Assembly: GCF_003721245.1 (NCBI RefSeq)
Contig: NZ_RIZG01000003.1
Span: 248,001 to 312,000, forward strand
Direction: 5' to 3'
Length of the DNA: 64,000 nt
From: Marinomonas hwangdonensis
GTDB taxonomy: Bacteria > Pseudomonadota > Gammaproteobacteria > Pseudomonadales > Marinomonadaceae
Below, piece by piece: positions 9,261 to 17,220 of this stretch. The position numbers were made by a program, and so were the translations under genes. The notes under the pieces were generated by a model. The model was not told the DNA's origin, searched no databases, and saw nothing but the letters and a program-made list of their open reading frames with translations. The stretch's first letter is position 1. Every line of letters starts with the position of its first letter.

Positions 9261-10322
9261 ATGAGTAACGATAAAAATAATAACATATCCAGCCGAAGTA
9301 CTGGTCGAGTGACCTTGTCAGATGTTGCTGCAAAAGCGGGTGTTAGTCCGATTACCGCTTCAAGAGCCTTAAAGTCGCCAGATCAAGTATCCGAAAAATT
9401 ACGTGTGAAAATTTACGCGGCAGTAAGCGAGTTAGGTTATATTCCCAACCACGCTGCGCGATCCCTTGCGTCTTCTGAAACAAAAATCATCTCTGTGATT
9501 TTCCCTTCGCTTTCGAATGCGGTATTTCCTGATGTGTTGGATGGTATTCACGATACCTTAACACCAGCAGGGTATCGGATTTTGCTTGCTAATACTCACT
9601 ATGCCATGGATCAGGAAGAAGCCTTAGTGAGGACACTTCTTGAACAAAGTCCCGATGGGATTATTGTGACTGGCATCGATCAGAACGAAAGCACACGAAA
9701 GTTGCTACTTAATTCTAACACCCCAGTAGTACAAATAATGGAACTAACAGATTGCCCAATTGATATGAATGTCGGGTTCTCTCACTTCCAAGCTTCCTAT
9801 GATTTAGTACGTCACCTGCAAAATTCAGGTTACAAAAAAATAGGATTCATTGGCGCTAGAATGGATCCTCGCTCACAACGACGCATGGAAGGTTACAAGC
9901 AGGCAATGCATGAATACAGTGAAACAAACGAACGATACGTTATTACTAGCCAGAGCAACACATCCTTCAAACTAGGCGGGAAACTATTCACCCAATTATT
10001 CACAGAGTGTCCCGAACTTGAAGCAATTTGCTTTAGTAATGATGACTTGGCTGCAGGCGCTATTTTTGAGTGCAACAGAAAAGGCATCCGTATTCCTGAA
10101 GATATTTCAATTGCGGGCTTTAATGATTTACATTTTTCAGAAGAGCTAATTCCACCTCTCACCACTGTATCAATCCCACTTTATGAAATGGGCAAAAAAG
10201 CGGCGGAGTATCTTTTGTACAAAATAGAACACCGTACAGTACCTCCCTCTGTTCAACACGATGTCGGCTATTCTGTTATTGAGCGTAAAAGTACATACGC
10301 TAATTTAGAGAGTAAAAAATAA
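9261..10322 (+). CDS. LacI/GntR-type transcriptional regulator of the sugar-acid locus
   Basis: A 353-residue LacI-family regulator. The N-terminal helix-turn-helix and hinge occupy about residues 17-72 (VTLSDVAAKAGVSPITASRALKSPDQVSEKLR, then HAARSLAS). The rest is a periplasmic-binding-protein-like effector domain (IISVIFPSLSNAVFPDVLDGIHDTL ... PEDISIAGFNDLHFSE). It lies directly upstream of the TRAP and tetronate catabolic genes. Two AGCGCT-centred palindromes sit between it and the transporter. By family logic it represses that operon until the sugar acid or an intermediate is bound. Overall it resembles GntR-like gluconate repressors more than LacI itself. The effector is not known. Confidence 0.93.
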   Translation: MSNDKNNNISSRSTGRVTLSDVAAKAGVSPITASRALKSPDQVSEKLRVKIYAAVSELGYIPNHAARSLASSETKIISVIFPSLSNAVFPDVLDGIHDTLTPAGYRILLANTHYAMDQEEALVRTLLEQSPDGIIVTGIDQNESTRKLLLNSNTPVVQIMELTDCPIDMNVGFSHFQASYDLVRHLQNSGYKKIGFIGARMDPRSQRRMEGYKQAMHEYSETNERYVITSQSNTSFKLGGKLFTQLFTECPELEAICFSNDDLAAGAIFECNRKGIRIPEDISIAGFNDLHFSEELIPPLTTVSIPLYEMGKKAAEYLLYKIEHRTVPPSVQHDVGYSVIERKSTYANLESKK

Positions 10323-10345
10323 GCAAAGTATTTTTTATCATCCGT

Positions 10346-10373
10346 TTGACAGCGCTATCATTTGTGCTAAGCT
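10346..10373 (+). promoter_or_regulatory. Promoter with operator 1 for the TRAP/tetronate operon
   Basis: TTGACA at 10346-10351 and an extended -10 (TG at 10365-10366, TAAGCT at 10368-10373) are 16 bp apart. The palindrome TGACAGCGCTATCA at 10347-10360 covers the -35 element. A LacI-type protein bound there would block RNA polymerase. The upstream gene encodes such a protein. Confidence 0.65.
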
Positions 10374-10388
10374 CCTTCAAATGAGCAA

Positions 10389-10406
10389 TTTGGTAGCGCT
10401 ATCAAA
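10389..10406. promoter_or_regulatory. Operator 2 (LacI-family palindrome)
   Basis: TTTGGTAGCGCTATCAAA is a near-perfect palindrome with the same AGCGCT core as operator 1. The two centres are 44 bp apart, about four helical turns, so both sites face the same side of the DNA. It lies just downstream of the predicted transcription start. Confidence 0.7.
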
Positions 10407-10450
10407 TGGTCATTTTTATGTTCCAACAAAAAATAAAAAAGGAATAACAC

Positions 10451-11497
10451 ATGAACACCTTAACTCTCCAAAAAACCAAAAAAGTCTTCTCAACGCTGGC
10501 CATTTCAACGGCCATACTTGCCGCTTCAACAACGACCTTTGCAGCAACATACAACTGGACATTCCAAAGTGGTGCACAAGCTGGTGACAGTTTTTATGCG
10601 ATCCAGCAAGAATGGGCTAAACGCGTTGGCATTATGAGTAATGGGGACATTGATATTTCACTTGTACCGGTGAACTCTATCGTGTCTTACAACGAAACTC
10701 TAGACGCAGTAGGTGCTGGAATTATTCAAGGTCATATTGCCGATCCTTCCTATTTTAGTGGTAAAGATCCAGCGTTTGCTATGTTGGGTAATCTCGTTGG
10801 TGCATGGAGCCACCCTTCTCAAATGATTGGCTTTATGGAATATGGCGGCGGCAAAGAAGTTTACAACAAACTGGTCAACCCTTACGGGCTACAGTTTATC
10901 GGTGCTGCTTCCACTGGCGTCGAATCCTTTGTATCTAAAAAACCAATCCGTAGCGTTGCTGACTTTAAAGGCATCAAAATGCGCGCTCCGGAAGGCATGG
11001 TTCAAGAAGTGTTTGCAGCCGTTGGTGCAGCACCAGTTAACCTTCCAGGTTCAGAAGTTTATACGGCTCTAGACAAAGGTGTCATTGACGCCGCTGACTA
11101 CAGCGTCTTCTCTACAAACCAAGCACAAGGCTTGCACAAATTCGCTAAGTATCCGCTTTACCCGGGCTTCCACTCGATGCCAACTCTTGCTGTCTCTATG
11201 AACAAAATGCAATGGGATAGTTTGTCTCCAGCATTAAAAGAGATTATGTCAATATCTGTACGAGACTTTGGTTATGACATGGTTCAACGTCTTGAAATGA
11301 TGGACAGAGATTCAGTCGTTGAAGCGAGACAAGATTCATCAATTGAAATCATCAGTTGGTCAGAAGAAGAACGTGCGAAATTCCGTGGCATAGCGCAACA
11401 GCAATGGAAAAAGTGGGCTGATAGATCGCCGATGGCTTCAGAAGTTTACACTAAGGTATCTGAATACCTAGTAAGCCAAGGTCTTCTAGCAAAATAA
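10451..11497 (+). CDS. TRAP transporter substrate-binding protein, DctP family
   Basis: The 348-residue periplasmic protein binds the solute for a TRAP transporter. A signal peptide spans about residues 1-34 (basic start, hydrophobic core, cleavage near TFAAT). The DctP fold shows in the conserved arginine-bearing segment near residues 168-185 (VADFKGIKMRAPEGMVQEVF; the Arg normally grips the substrate carboxylate). A second signature is ALDKGVIDAADYSVFSTNQ. The start ATG has AAGGA eight bases upstream. It is the first gene after the double operator and is followed by a terminator-like hairpin before the permease genes. Neighbouring ltnD-otnKCI genes suggest a four-carbon sugar acid as ligand (inference). 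Confidence 0.93.
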   Translation: MNTLTLQKTKKVFSTLAISTAILAASTTTFAATYNWTFQSGAQAGDSFYAIQQEWAKRVGIMSNGDIDISLVPVNSIVSYNETLDAVGAGIIQGHIADPSYFSGKDPAFAMLGNLVGAWSHPSQMIGFMEYGGGKEVYNKLVNPYGLQFIGAASTGVESFVSKKPIRSVADFKGIKMRAPEGMVQEVFAAVGAAPVNLPGSEVYTALDKGVIDAADYSVFSTNQAQGLHKFAKYPLYPGFHSMPTLAVSMNKMQWDSLSPALKEIMSISVRDFGYDMVQRLEMMDRDSVVEARQDSSIEIISWSEEERAKFRGIAQQQWKKWADRSPMASEVYTKVSEYLVSQGLLAK

Positions 11498-11509
11498 TGT
11501 TTTTTCCGG

Positions 11510-11538
11510 GTGGGGGCTTTCCTGCCCCCACTTTTTTT
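11510..11538 (+). terminator. Hairpin with U-tract between the TRAP dctP and dctQ genes
   Basis: GTGGGGGC (11510-11517) pairs perfectly with GCCCCCAC (11524-11531) around a 6-nt loop, followed by seven T. It is a canonical intrinsic terminator, but it sits inside the operon. It probably acts as a partial attenuator so that more binding protein than permease is made. Confidence 0.85.
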
Positions 11539-11551
11539 CTAGGATAAAAAT

Positions 11552-12127
11552 ATGAATAACAATGAACAACCCAATGTGACCTCTGAAGAACCCAACGCTG
11601 CCATCTTTGATAATTTAAACAACATTACCTTTGACAACGAATTAGACCGTTGGATAGATAAAGTCGGCGGATACGTTTCTTACCTTTTTATTATTAGTGT
11701 AGCGATCAGTTTCTATGAAATTGTAAGTCGTTATTTCTTTAATGCACCAACTATATGGGTTCATGAGTCAACAACTATGATATGCGCACTTTGCATGGCT
11801 TATGGAGGCTCTTACTGTTTAGCTCGTAACACGCACATAAGCATTAGAATGGTTTACGAATCCGTCAGTCAAAGAGTAAGAAATTGGTTAGATGTCTTAA
11901 ACGGCGTGCTATCTGTCTTTTTCTGCTCATTAATTGCTTACGCTGGATACATCATGACCAATAAAGCCCTTTTCACACCATCAGGACTCTTTCGTCTAGA
12001 AACGTCTGGATCAGCTTGGAATCCGGCCACACCAGCCATTGTGAAAACCGGACTTTTTATCATTTTAGTGTTGATGACAGTTCAATCCATTCTTCGATTA
12101 ATCAGTGCAATTAAAAAAGCGAGATAA
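11552..12127 (+). CDS. TRAP transporter small permease, DctQ family
   Basis: A 191-residue membrane protein with about four transmembrane helices and a longer than usual hydrophilic N-terminus (residues 1-35). It has the DctQ hallmarks: a first helix followed by FYEIVSRYFFNAPTIWVHEST and the segment YGGSYCLARNTHISIRMVYE. DctQ pairs with the large permease in the inner membrane. The start has AGGA upstream, and the next gene begins 2 bp after its stop, so the two are co-translated. Confidence 0.92.
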   Translation: MNNNEQPNVTSEEPNAAIFDNLNNITFDNELDRWIDKVGGYVSYLFIISVAISFYEIVSRYFFNAPTIWVHESTTMICALCMAYGGSYCLARNTHISIRMVYESVSQRVRNWLDVLNGVLSVFFCSLIAYAGYIMTNKALFTPSGLFRLETSGSAWNPATPAIVKTGLFIILVLMTVQSILRLISAIKKAR

Positions 12128-12129
12128 GC

Positions 12130-13458
12130 ATGTTTGAATTATCGCAAATAGGCATTGAAGCCGCGTCTTATCTGATGATTGGCTCCATTTTGGTATTGCT
12201 TCTAACCGGGCTACCACTCGCCTTCGTTACAGGCTTAGTCGCTCTAGTGTTTGCTTTGGGCTGGTTTGGTCCAATGGCAATTCCTTTAGTCACGACTCGT
12301 ATTTATAGCTTTGTGAATGAGTATGTTCTCATATCCATACCCATGTTCGTGTTAATGGCATCGATCTTGGATAGATCCGGCATAGCCAAAGATCTCTACA
12401 ACACTTTACGCATGTTTGCAGGACGTCTTCCTGGCGGTGTCGCTGTGCAAACTTTGTTTGTTGCTGTTTTTCTAGCGGCAATGTCAGGCATTATTGGTGG
12501 AGAAATCATCCTTTTAGGCCTGTTGGCTTTACCTCAAATGCTTCGCCTTGGGTACAACCAACGCCTTTCAATTGGTACCGTATGCGCTGGCGGCTCATTA
12601 GGAACCATGGTACCACCAAGTATTGTATTGATTATTTATGGTTTAACGGCGAACGTTTCTATTAGCGAACTCTTTGTCGCAACTATTCTTCCAGCGTCAT
12701 TATTAGCTTCTCTATACATTATTTACATTTTGGTTCGTTGTTATATTGATCCCAATATGGGACCACCAGCACCGCAAGAAGAGCAAGACATCCCGTTTGC
12801 TGAAAAAGCCGTCAAACTAAAAAGTATCATCTTACCCGTGTTAGTTGCCGTTTGGGTATTAGGCAGCATCTATGCCGGCATCGCATCTGTGACTGAAGCG
12901 GCTTGTATGGGCGTAGTTGGGGTCATTATATCCACTATTGTTCGAAAAGAGCTTACTTTTAAAATGATGAAAGATAGCTTGAGACAAACACTGAATACTT
13001 GCGGAATGATCATCTGGATCGGGATTGGAGCCAGCGCACTCGTTGGCGTTTATAACTTAATGGGAGGAAATCGGTTTATCCAATCCGCTATTTTAGGATT
13101 GGATATCGCACCTATTTATATCGTTCTAACCATGATGGCTATTTTAATTATTCTTGGCCTATTCATGGATTGGATTGGTATCGCGTTATTAGCCATGCCT
13201 ATCTTTGTTCCCATTATTGTTTCTTTAGGCTATAGCCCAATCTGGTTCGGAATCCTGTTCTCAATGAACATGCAGATATCCTATCTCAGCCCCCCATTTG
13301 GGCCTGCTGCTTTCTACTTAAAAAGTGTTGCGCCACCACACATTACGTTAAAGGAAATTTTTCTTTCCTTGTGGCCTTTCATCTTGTTGCAAATCTGTGC
13401 TCTTGGCTTAGTGATAGCTTTTCCAAGTATCGCACTTTGGCTCCCAGGCCTTAACTAA
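12130..13458 (+). CDS. TRAP transporter large permease, DctM family
   Basis: The 442-residue, highly hydrophobic protein is the Na+-coupled channel subunit of the TRAP transporter. Length and about twelve membrane segments fit DctM. Recognisable family segments are the FVLMASILDRSGIAKDLY helix, the AAMSGIIGGEIILLG re-entrant hairpin, GGSLGTMVPPSIVLIIYG, and the C-terminal NMQISYLSPPFGPAAFYLK. It directly follows dctQ. The transported substrate is inferred from the downstream catabolic genes, not from this sequence. Confidence 0.95.
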   Translation: MFELSQIGIEAASYLMIGSILVLLLTGLPLAFVTGLVALVFALGWFGPMAIPLVTTRIYSFVNEYVLISIPMFVLMASILDRSGIAKDLYNTLRMFAGRLPGGVAVQTLFVAVFLAAMSGIIGGEIILLGLLALPQMLRLGYNQRLSIGTVCAGGSLGTMVPPSIVLIIYGLTANVSISELFVATILPASLLASLYIIYILVRCYIDPNMGPPAPQEEQDIPFAEKAVKLKSIILPVLVAVWVLGSIYAGIASVTEAACMGVVGVIISTIVRKELTFKMMKDSLRQTLNTCGMIIWIGIGASALVGVYNLMGGNRFIQSAILGLDIAPIYIVLTMMAILIILGLFMDWIGIALLAMPIFVPIIVSLGYSPIWFGILFSMNMQISYLSPPFGPAAFYLKSVAPPHITLKEIFLSLWPFILLQICALGLVIAFPSIALWLPGLN

Positions 13459-13505
13459 TGCAGTAAGTAACACTACAACTTCTTTTATTTTTTATGGTGA
13501 TCATT

Positions 13506-14408
13506 ATGTCTGTTTCTACGTCTTTTGTTGTTTCTGTTATTGGCTTAGGTTCTATGGGTATGGGGGCGGCTAAATCGTCTGTATCGGCGGGTTTAACCAC
13601 CTATGGTTTTGATCTTAACCCAAATGCTCTTGCTGCATTTAAAGAACATGGCGGTATTGCTGCCACAACACTGTCAGAGGCGACGAAAGAAGCCGATGCC
13701 ATCTTGCTTATGTTGGTAAACTCAGCTCAATGCGATGAGGTTTTATTTGGGAAAAATGGCATAGCAAATAGCTTAAAAGCGAACGCTGTTATTATTCTAG
13801 GAAGCACAACATCGGCCAGTTACGCGAAAACATTAAATGAAAAATTACAAGCTATTGGGCTACGCATGATTGACGCACCCGTCAGTGGTGGCGCGGCGAA
13901 AGCTAACACCGGTGAATTGTCAGTTATGGCTTCTGGCTCCGATGATGCTTTTGCCGATTGCAAACCCCTGTTCGATGCCATTTCAGCGAAATTGTACCGA
14001 GTCAGTGACAGTGTGGGCGGTGGCGCTTCCGTTAAAATGATCAATCAACTTTTAGCTGGTGTGCATATTGCTGCTGCCGCAGAAGCAATGGCATTGGGCA
14101 TTAAAGCAGGGCTTGATCCAGAAATGGTGTATGAAATTATTTCGAACAGTGCTGGATCTTCCTGGATGTTCCAAAATCGTGTACCACACATTCTAGCAGG
14201 CGATTATACCCCTAAAAGCATGGTGGATATCTTTGTAAAAGATTTAGGAATTGTTTTAGAAGCGGGCAAAGAATTTAAATTCCCCTTGCCTATTTCTGCC
14301 AGCGCCCATCAACAATTCCTATCAGCCAGCGCTGCTGGATTTGGTCAAGAAGACGATTCGGCTGTTATTAAAGTATATCCTGGCATTACTTTGCCAGCAG
14401 CTAAATAA
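13506..14408 (+). CDS. ltnD: L-threonate dehydrogenase-like beta-hydroxyacid dehydrogenase
   Basis: About 300 residues of the 3-hydroxyisobutyrate dehydrogenase superfamily. The N-terminal NAD-binding motif is GLGSMGMGAAKS (residues about 13-24). The substrate loop is DAPVSGGAAKANTGELSVMASG and the catalytic lysine lies in GASVKMINQLLAG. I chose the ATG at 13506 because GGTGA lies five bases upstream; the ATG at 13494 has no ribosome-binding site. Grouping with otnK, otnC and otnI identifies it as LtnD. That enzyme oxidises L-threonate (or a related C4 acid) at C2 to 2-oxotetronate with NAD+. By sequence alone it could be another beta-hydroxyacid dehydrogenase. Confidence 0.85.
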   Translation: MSVSTSFVVSVIGLGSMGMGAAKSSVSAGLTTYGFDLNPNALAAFKEHGGIAATTLSEATKEADAILLMLVNSAQCDEVLFGKNGIANSLKANAVIILGSTTSASYAKTLNEKLQAIGLRMIDAPVSGGAAKANTGELSVMASGSDDAFADCKPLFDAISAKLYRVSDSVGGGASVKMINQLLAGVHIAAAAEAMALGIKAGLDPEMVYEIISNSAGSSWMFQNRVPHILAGDYTPKSMVDIFVKDLGIVLEAGKEFKFPLPISASAHQQFLSASAAGFGQEDDSAVIKVYPGITLPAAK

Positions 14409-14418
14409 GGAGCCTACC

Positions 14419-15684
14419 ATGAGCATACTGTTAGGTTGCATTGCCGACGATTTTACCGGCGCAACAGATTTAGCCAGCTTTTTGGTGAAATCAGGGATGC
14501 GAACGGTTCAGCTTATTGGCGTCCCGAGTGGAGCAGTTGATTTGTCCGAAGCGGATGCCGTTGTTATCGCCCTAAAATCACGAACACTGCCCTCCGACGT
14601 TGCTGTAGCGCAGTCACTTGAGGCACTTGAGTGGCTAAAAAAACAGCATTGCGAGCAGTATTATTTTAAGTATTGCTCAACCTTTGATTCAACAGAAAAC
14701 GGCAACATCGGCCCTGTAACGGACGCTCTGCTTGATAACCTAAACGAAGAATTCACTATCATCTGTCCTTCTTTACCTGTGAACGGCCGTACAGTGTATA
14801 AGGGACACCTTTTCGTCAATGACAGTTTACTCAACGAGAGTGGTATGCAAAACCACCCATTAACACCGATGAATGACGCTAATTTGTTAAGAGTTATGTC
14901 ATCGCAAGCGAAAGGAAAAACAGGACTTGTACCATTTGAAATCGTTTCACAAGGCGCGGAAAGTATCAAAACGGCTTTTCATGATTTATCCAAAGAACAT
15001 CGCTATGCTGTTGTCGATACGGTTTCAAATGACGATCTTTACACTATAGGTAAAGCAAGTGCGCACTTAAAACTACTCACTGGTGGATCAGGGTTGTCGG
15101 TCGGGTTAGCAAAAAACTTTGAAGACAAAGGTCTGTTTAAGATCCGTAGCAATTCTGCTGAACTAAGTAAGATAGAAGGCGACGCTGTCGTACTGTCAGG
15201 CAGTTGCTCCGTTATGACACAAAAGCAGGTAGCGCGTTTCCAAGAAACATTTCAATCAAAGAAAATTGCACCGCTAGACATTGCCTCTGGCAGAAGCACG
15301 CTGAATGACTTCCTTATTTGGTTTGACGAACACCGACACTCTGGCGCCCTTATGTTTTACGCTACGGATACGCCTGAAAACATCAAGCAGGTTCAAGCAG
15401 AACTGGGTGTCGCTCAAGCTAGTGAAGTCGTAGAAAATTTTATGGCGGACCTTGTTGCCGAGTTGGATAAAAGAGGCGTCACTAAATTCATCGTTGCTGG
15501 CGGTGAAACGTCTGGTGCAGTCGTAAAAGCGTTGAAGCCCACTATGCTAAAAATTGGAGCCAGCATTGCTCCAGGGGTTCCATTAACGGAAATTACTGGC
15601 GGCTCACCCAAACTAATAGCCCTTAAATCAGGGAACTTCGGTGATCAGGATTTCTTCAAAAAAGCCTTGGAAATGATGTTATGA
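14419..15684 (+). CDS. otnK: 3-oxo-tetronate kinase (DUF1537 / four-carbon acid sugar kinase)
   Basis: A 421-residue kinase of the former DUF1537 family. The N-terminal domain opens with GCIADDFTGATDLASFLVKSG, the family signature. The C-terminal nucleotide-binding domain contains VAGGETSGAVVKALK and the closing GGSPKLIALKSGNFG. It phosphorylates 3-oxotetronate at O4 with ATP. Start: ATG at 14419 with AAGGAG seven bases upstream, 10 bp after ltnD; a longer frame running back into ltnD lacks support. otnC overlaps its stop by 4 bp. Family assignment is secure; the exact stereochemistry of the substrate is not. Confidence 0.93.
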   Translation: MSILLGCIADDFTGATDLASFLVKSGMRTVQLIGVPSGAVDLSEADAVVIALKSRTLPSDVAVAQSLEALEWLKKQHCEQYYFKYCSTFDSTENGNIGPVTDALLDNLNEEFTIICPSLPVNGRTVYKGHLFVNDSLLNESGMQNHPLTPMNDANLLRVMSSQAKGKTGLVPFEIVSQGAESIKTAFHDLSKEHRYAVVDTVSNDDLYTIGKASAHLKLLTGGSGLSVGLAKNFEDKGLFKIRSNSAELSKIEGDAVVLSGSCSVMTQKQVARFQETFQSKKIAPLDIASGRSTLNDFLIWFDEHRHSGALMFYATDTPENIKQVQAELGVAQASEVVENFMADLVAELDKRGVTKFIVAGGETSGAVVKALKPTMLKIGASIAPGVPLTEITGGSPKLIALKSGNFGDQDFFKKALEMML

Positions 15685-16331
15685 GCAGTGCCGAGAATAG
15701 ACTTCGAGAGCAAATCTGTCTAATGGCAAAGTCTTTATTTGATAGAGGCTTAACCTGTGGCTCCTCGGGAAATATTTCTGCTCGGACAGAAGATGGCGGC
15801 CTTCTCGTCACTCCCACAGGTAGCTGCTTCGGGCGTCTTGATCCCGCAACACTGAGTCGATTTAACCAACAAGGCCAGTTAATCAGTGGTCATCAGCCAA
15901 CGAAAGAAATGCCTCTGCATGACGCCTTCTACAGCACCCGATCAAGTGCAAATGCCATTGTGCACTTGCACGGAACCTGCTCTGTCGCCATGTCTATGAT
16001 GCCAGACGCAAATGAAGATAACTTTTTACCGCCTTTAACTCCTTATTCCATCATGAAACTGGGCAAGGTCAAACTGTTACCTTACTTCATGCCTGGAGAT
16101 CCTAAAACGGGTGATGCTATCCGCGGATTGGCCGGTAAACGTTCTGCAGTGATGCTTGCAAACCATGGCCCTGTCGTGGCGGGTAAAGATCTAGAAGCCG
16201 CCGTTTACGCAATCGAAGAGCTAGAAGAAACCGCCAAACTTGCCATGATGATGCGTGGATTTTCGCCAAAAATGCTCGACGAGTCACAGATCCAACAAAT
16301 CATCACCAAATTTAATGTGGAATGGGACTAA
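15681..16331 (+). CDS. otnC: 3-oxo-tetronate 4-phosphate decarboxylase (class II aldolase family)
   Basis: The 216-residue protein is a class II aldolase/adducin-type metal enzyme. Visible features are the GLTCGSSGNISARTEDGGLLVTPTG start, a glutamate in PTKEMPLHDAFY, zinc-type histidines in IVHLHGTCSVA, and the ANHGPVVAG motif carrying a further histidine. In this pathway it decarboxylates 3-oxotetronate 4-phosphate to dihydroxyacetone phosphate and CO2. Its ATG overlaps the otnK stop (ATGA), so translation is coupled. An L-fuculose-phosphate-aldolase annotation would be the generic alternative; the neighbours make OtnC far more likely. Confidence 0.9.
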   Translation: MSSAENRLREQICLMAKSLFDRGLTCGSSGNISARTEDGGLLVTPTGSCFGRLDPATLSRFNQQGQLISGHQPTKEMPLHDAFYSTRSSANAIVHLHGTCSVAMSMMPDANEDNFLPPLTPYSIMKLGKVKLLPYFMPGDPKTGDAIRGLAGKRSAVMLANHGPVVAGKDLEAAVYAIEELEETAKLAMMMRGFSPKMLDESQIQQIITKFNVEWD

Positions 16332-16333
16332 TT

Positions 16334-17089
16334 ATGAAATTTTCCGCCAACCTCGGCTTTTTATGGAACGATCAGCCTTTACCAGAAGCCATCAAGCTAG
16401 CACATCAAGCCGGTTATGCCGCCGTAGAGTGTCATTGGCCTTATCAATTTGATGCCGATGAAGTCAAAAATGCACTGCATGAAACAGGTCTGCAGATGTT
16501 AGGGTTAAACACTGATCGCGGTGATATATCAAAAGGTGATAATGGCTTATCATCCATTCCAGGAAGAGAAGTAGAAGCTCGTGCCGCTATTGATCAAGCC
16601 ATTGTTTATGCCAGTAAAATCAATGCGTTAAATATTCATGTAATGGCAGGTTTTGCCTCTGGTGAAGAGGCAGAAAAGACCTTTATCGACAATTTACAAT
16701 ACGCAGCGGATCAAGCAAAGACACACAATATTACCATCTTGATTGAGCCATTAAACCACTACGACGCACCCAACTACTTTCTGCAAACCTCAGCACAAGC
16801 GGAAGACATTTTGCAAAAAGTAGATCGAAGCAACGTGAAACTCATGTTCGACTGTTATCACTTGCAAATAATGGAAGGTGATATTTGTCGTCGTTTGGAA
16901 CGATTAATGCCGATAATAGGCCATATTCAAATTGCTTCAGTACCGGCTCGCAGCGAACCCAATACTGGAGAATTAAACTACCACTACATCTTTTCCAAAT
17001 TAGAAGCGCTAGGTTATTCAGCGCCAATTGGAGCAGAATACAAACCCGCTAAAGGCTCCGTAGATTCTAGCTGGCTAGCGGACTTTTAA
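16334..17089 (+). CDS. otnI: 2-oxo-tetronate isomerase (hydroxypyruvate isomerase family)
   Basis: About 251 residues with a xylose-isomerase-like TIM barrel. The start MKFSANLGFLWND, the segment GYAAVECHWPYQFDADEVK, the metal-site glutamate in ILIEPLNHYDAPNYFL and the DCYHLQIMEGD motif are all typical of Hyi/OtnI proteins. In the four-carbon acid-sugar pathway it converts 2-oxotetronate to 3-oxotetronate, linking LtnD to OtnK. I prefer the ATG at 16334, just after the otnC stop, over the one at 16322 inside otnC. It is the last gene of the operon; a strong terminator lies about 100 bp downstream. Confidence 0.9.
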   Translation: MKFSANLGFLWNDQPLPEAIKLAHQAGYAAVECHWPYQFDADEVKNALHETGLQMLGLNTDRGDISKGDNGLSSIPGREVEARAAIDQAIVYASKINALNIHVMAGFASGEEAEKTFIDNLQYAADQAKTHNITILIEPLNHYDAPNYFLQTSAQAEDILQKVDRSNVKLMFDCYHLQIMEGDICRRLERLMPIIGHIQIASVPARSEPNTGELNYHYIFSKLEALGYSAPIGAEYKPAKGSVDSSWLADF

Positions 17090-17195
17090 ATTCAATAGCC
17101 ATACCAGAAACATAGCGCCTTGTCCTTCATTCTCGACATCCAGTCGGAATACCGACTTGGCAACAAGTACCATTGTTATTGCTCAAGTCACTTTT

Positions 17196-17216
17196 GCCCC
17201 GTAAGGGGCTTTTTTT
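17196..17216 (+). terminator. Intrinsic terminator of the tetronate operon
   Basis: GCCCC (17196-17200), a GTAA tetraloop and GGGGC (17205-17209), followed by seven T. It lies between otnI and the convergent ribN-like gene and reads rightward. Confidence 0.85.
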
Positions 17217-17220
17217 GCAC

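Noticed and set aside
10381..10587. A 68-residue open frame starting in the TRAP promoter region
   Set aside because: It covers the second operator and runs out of frame through the signal-peptide region of the binding-protein gene. It has no ribosome-binding site.
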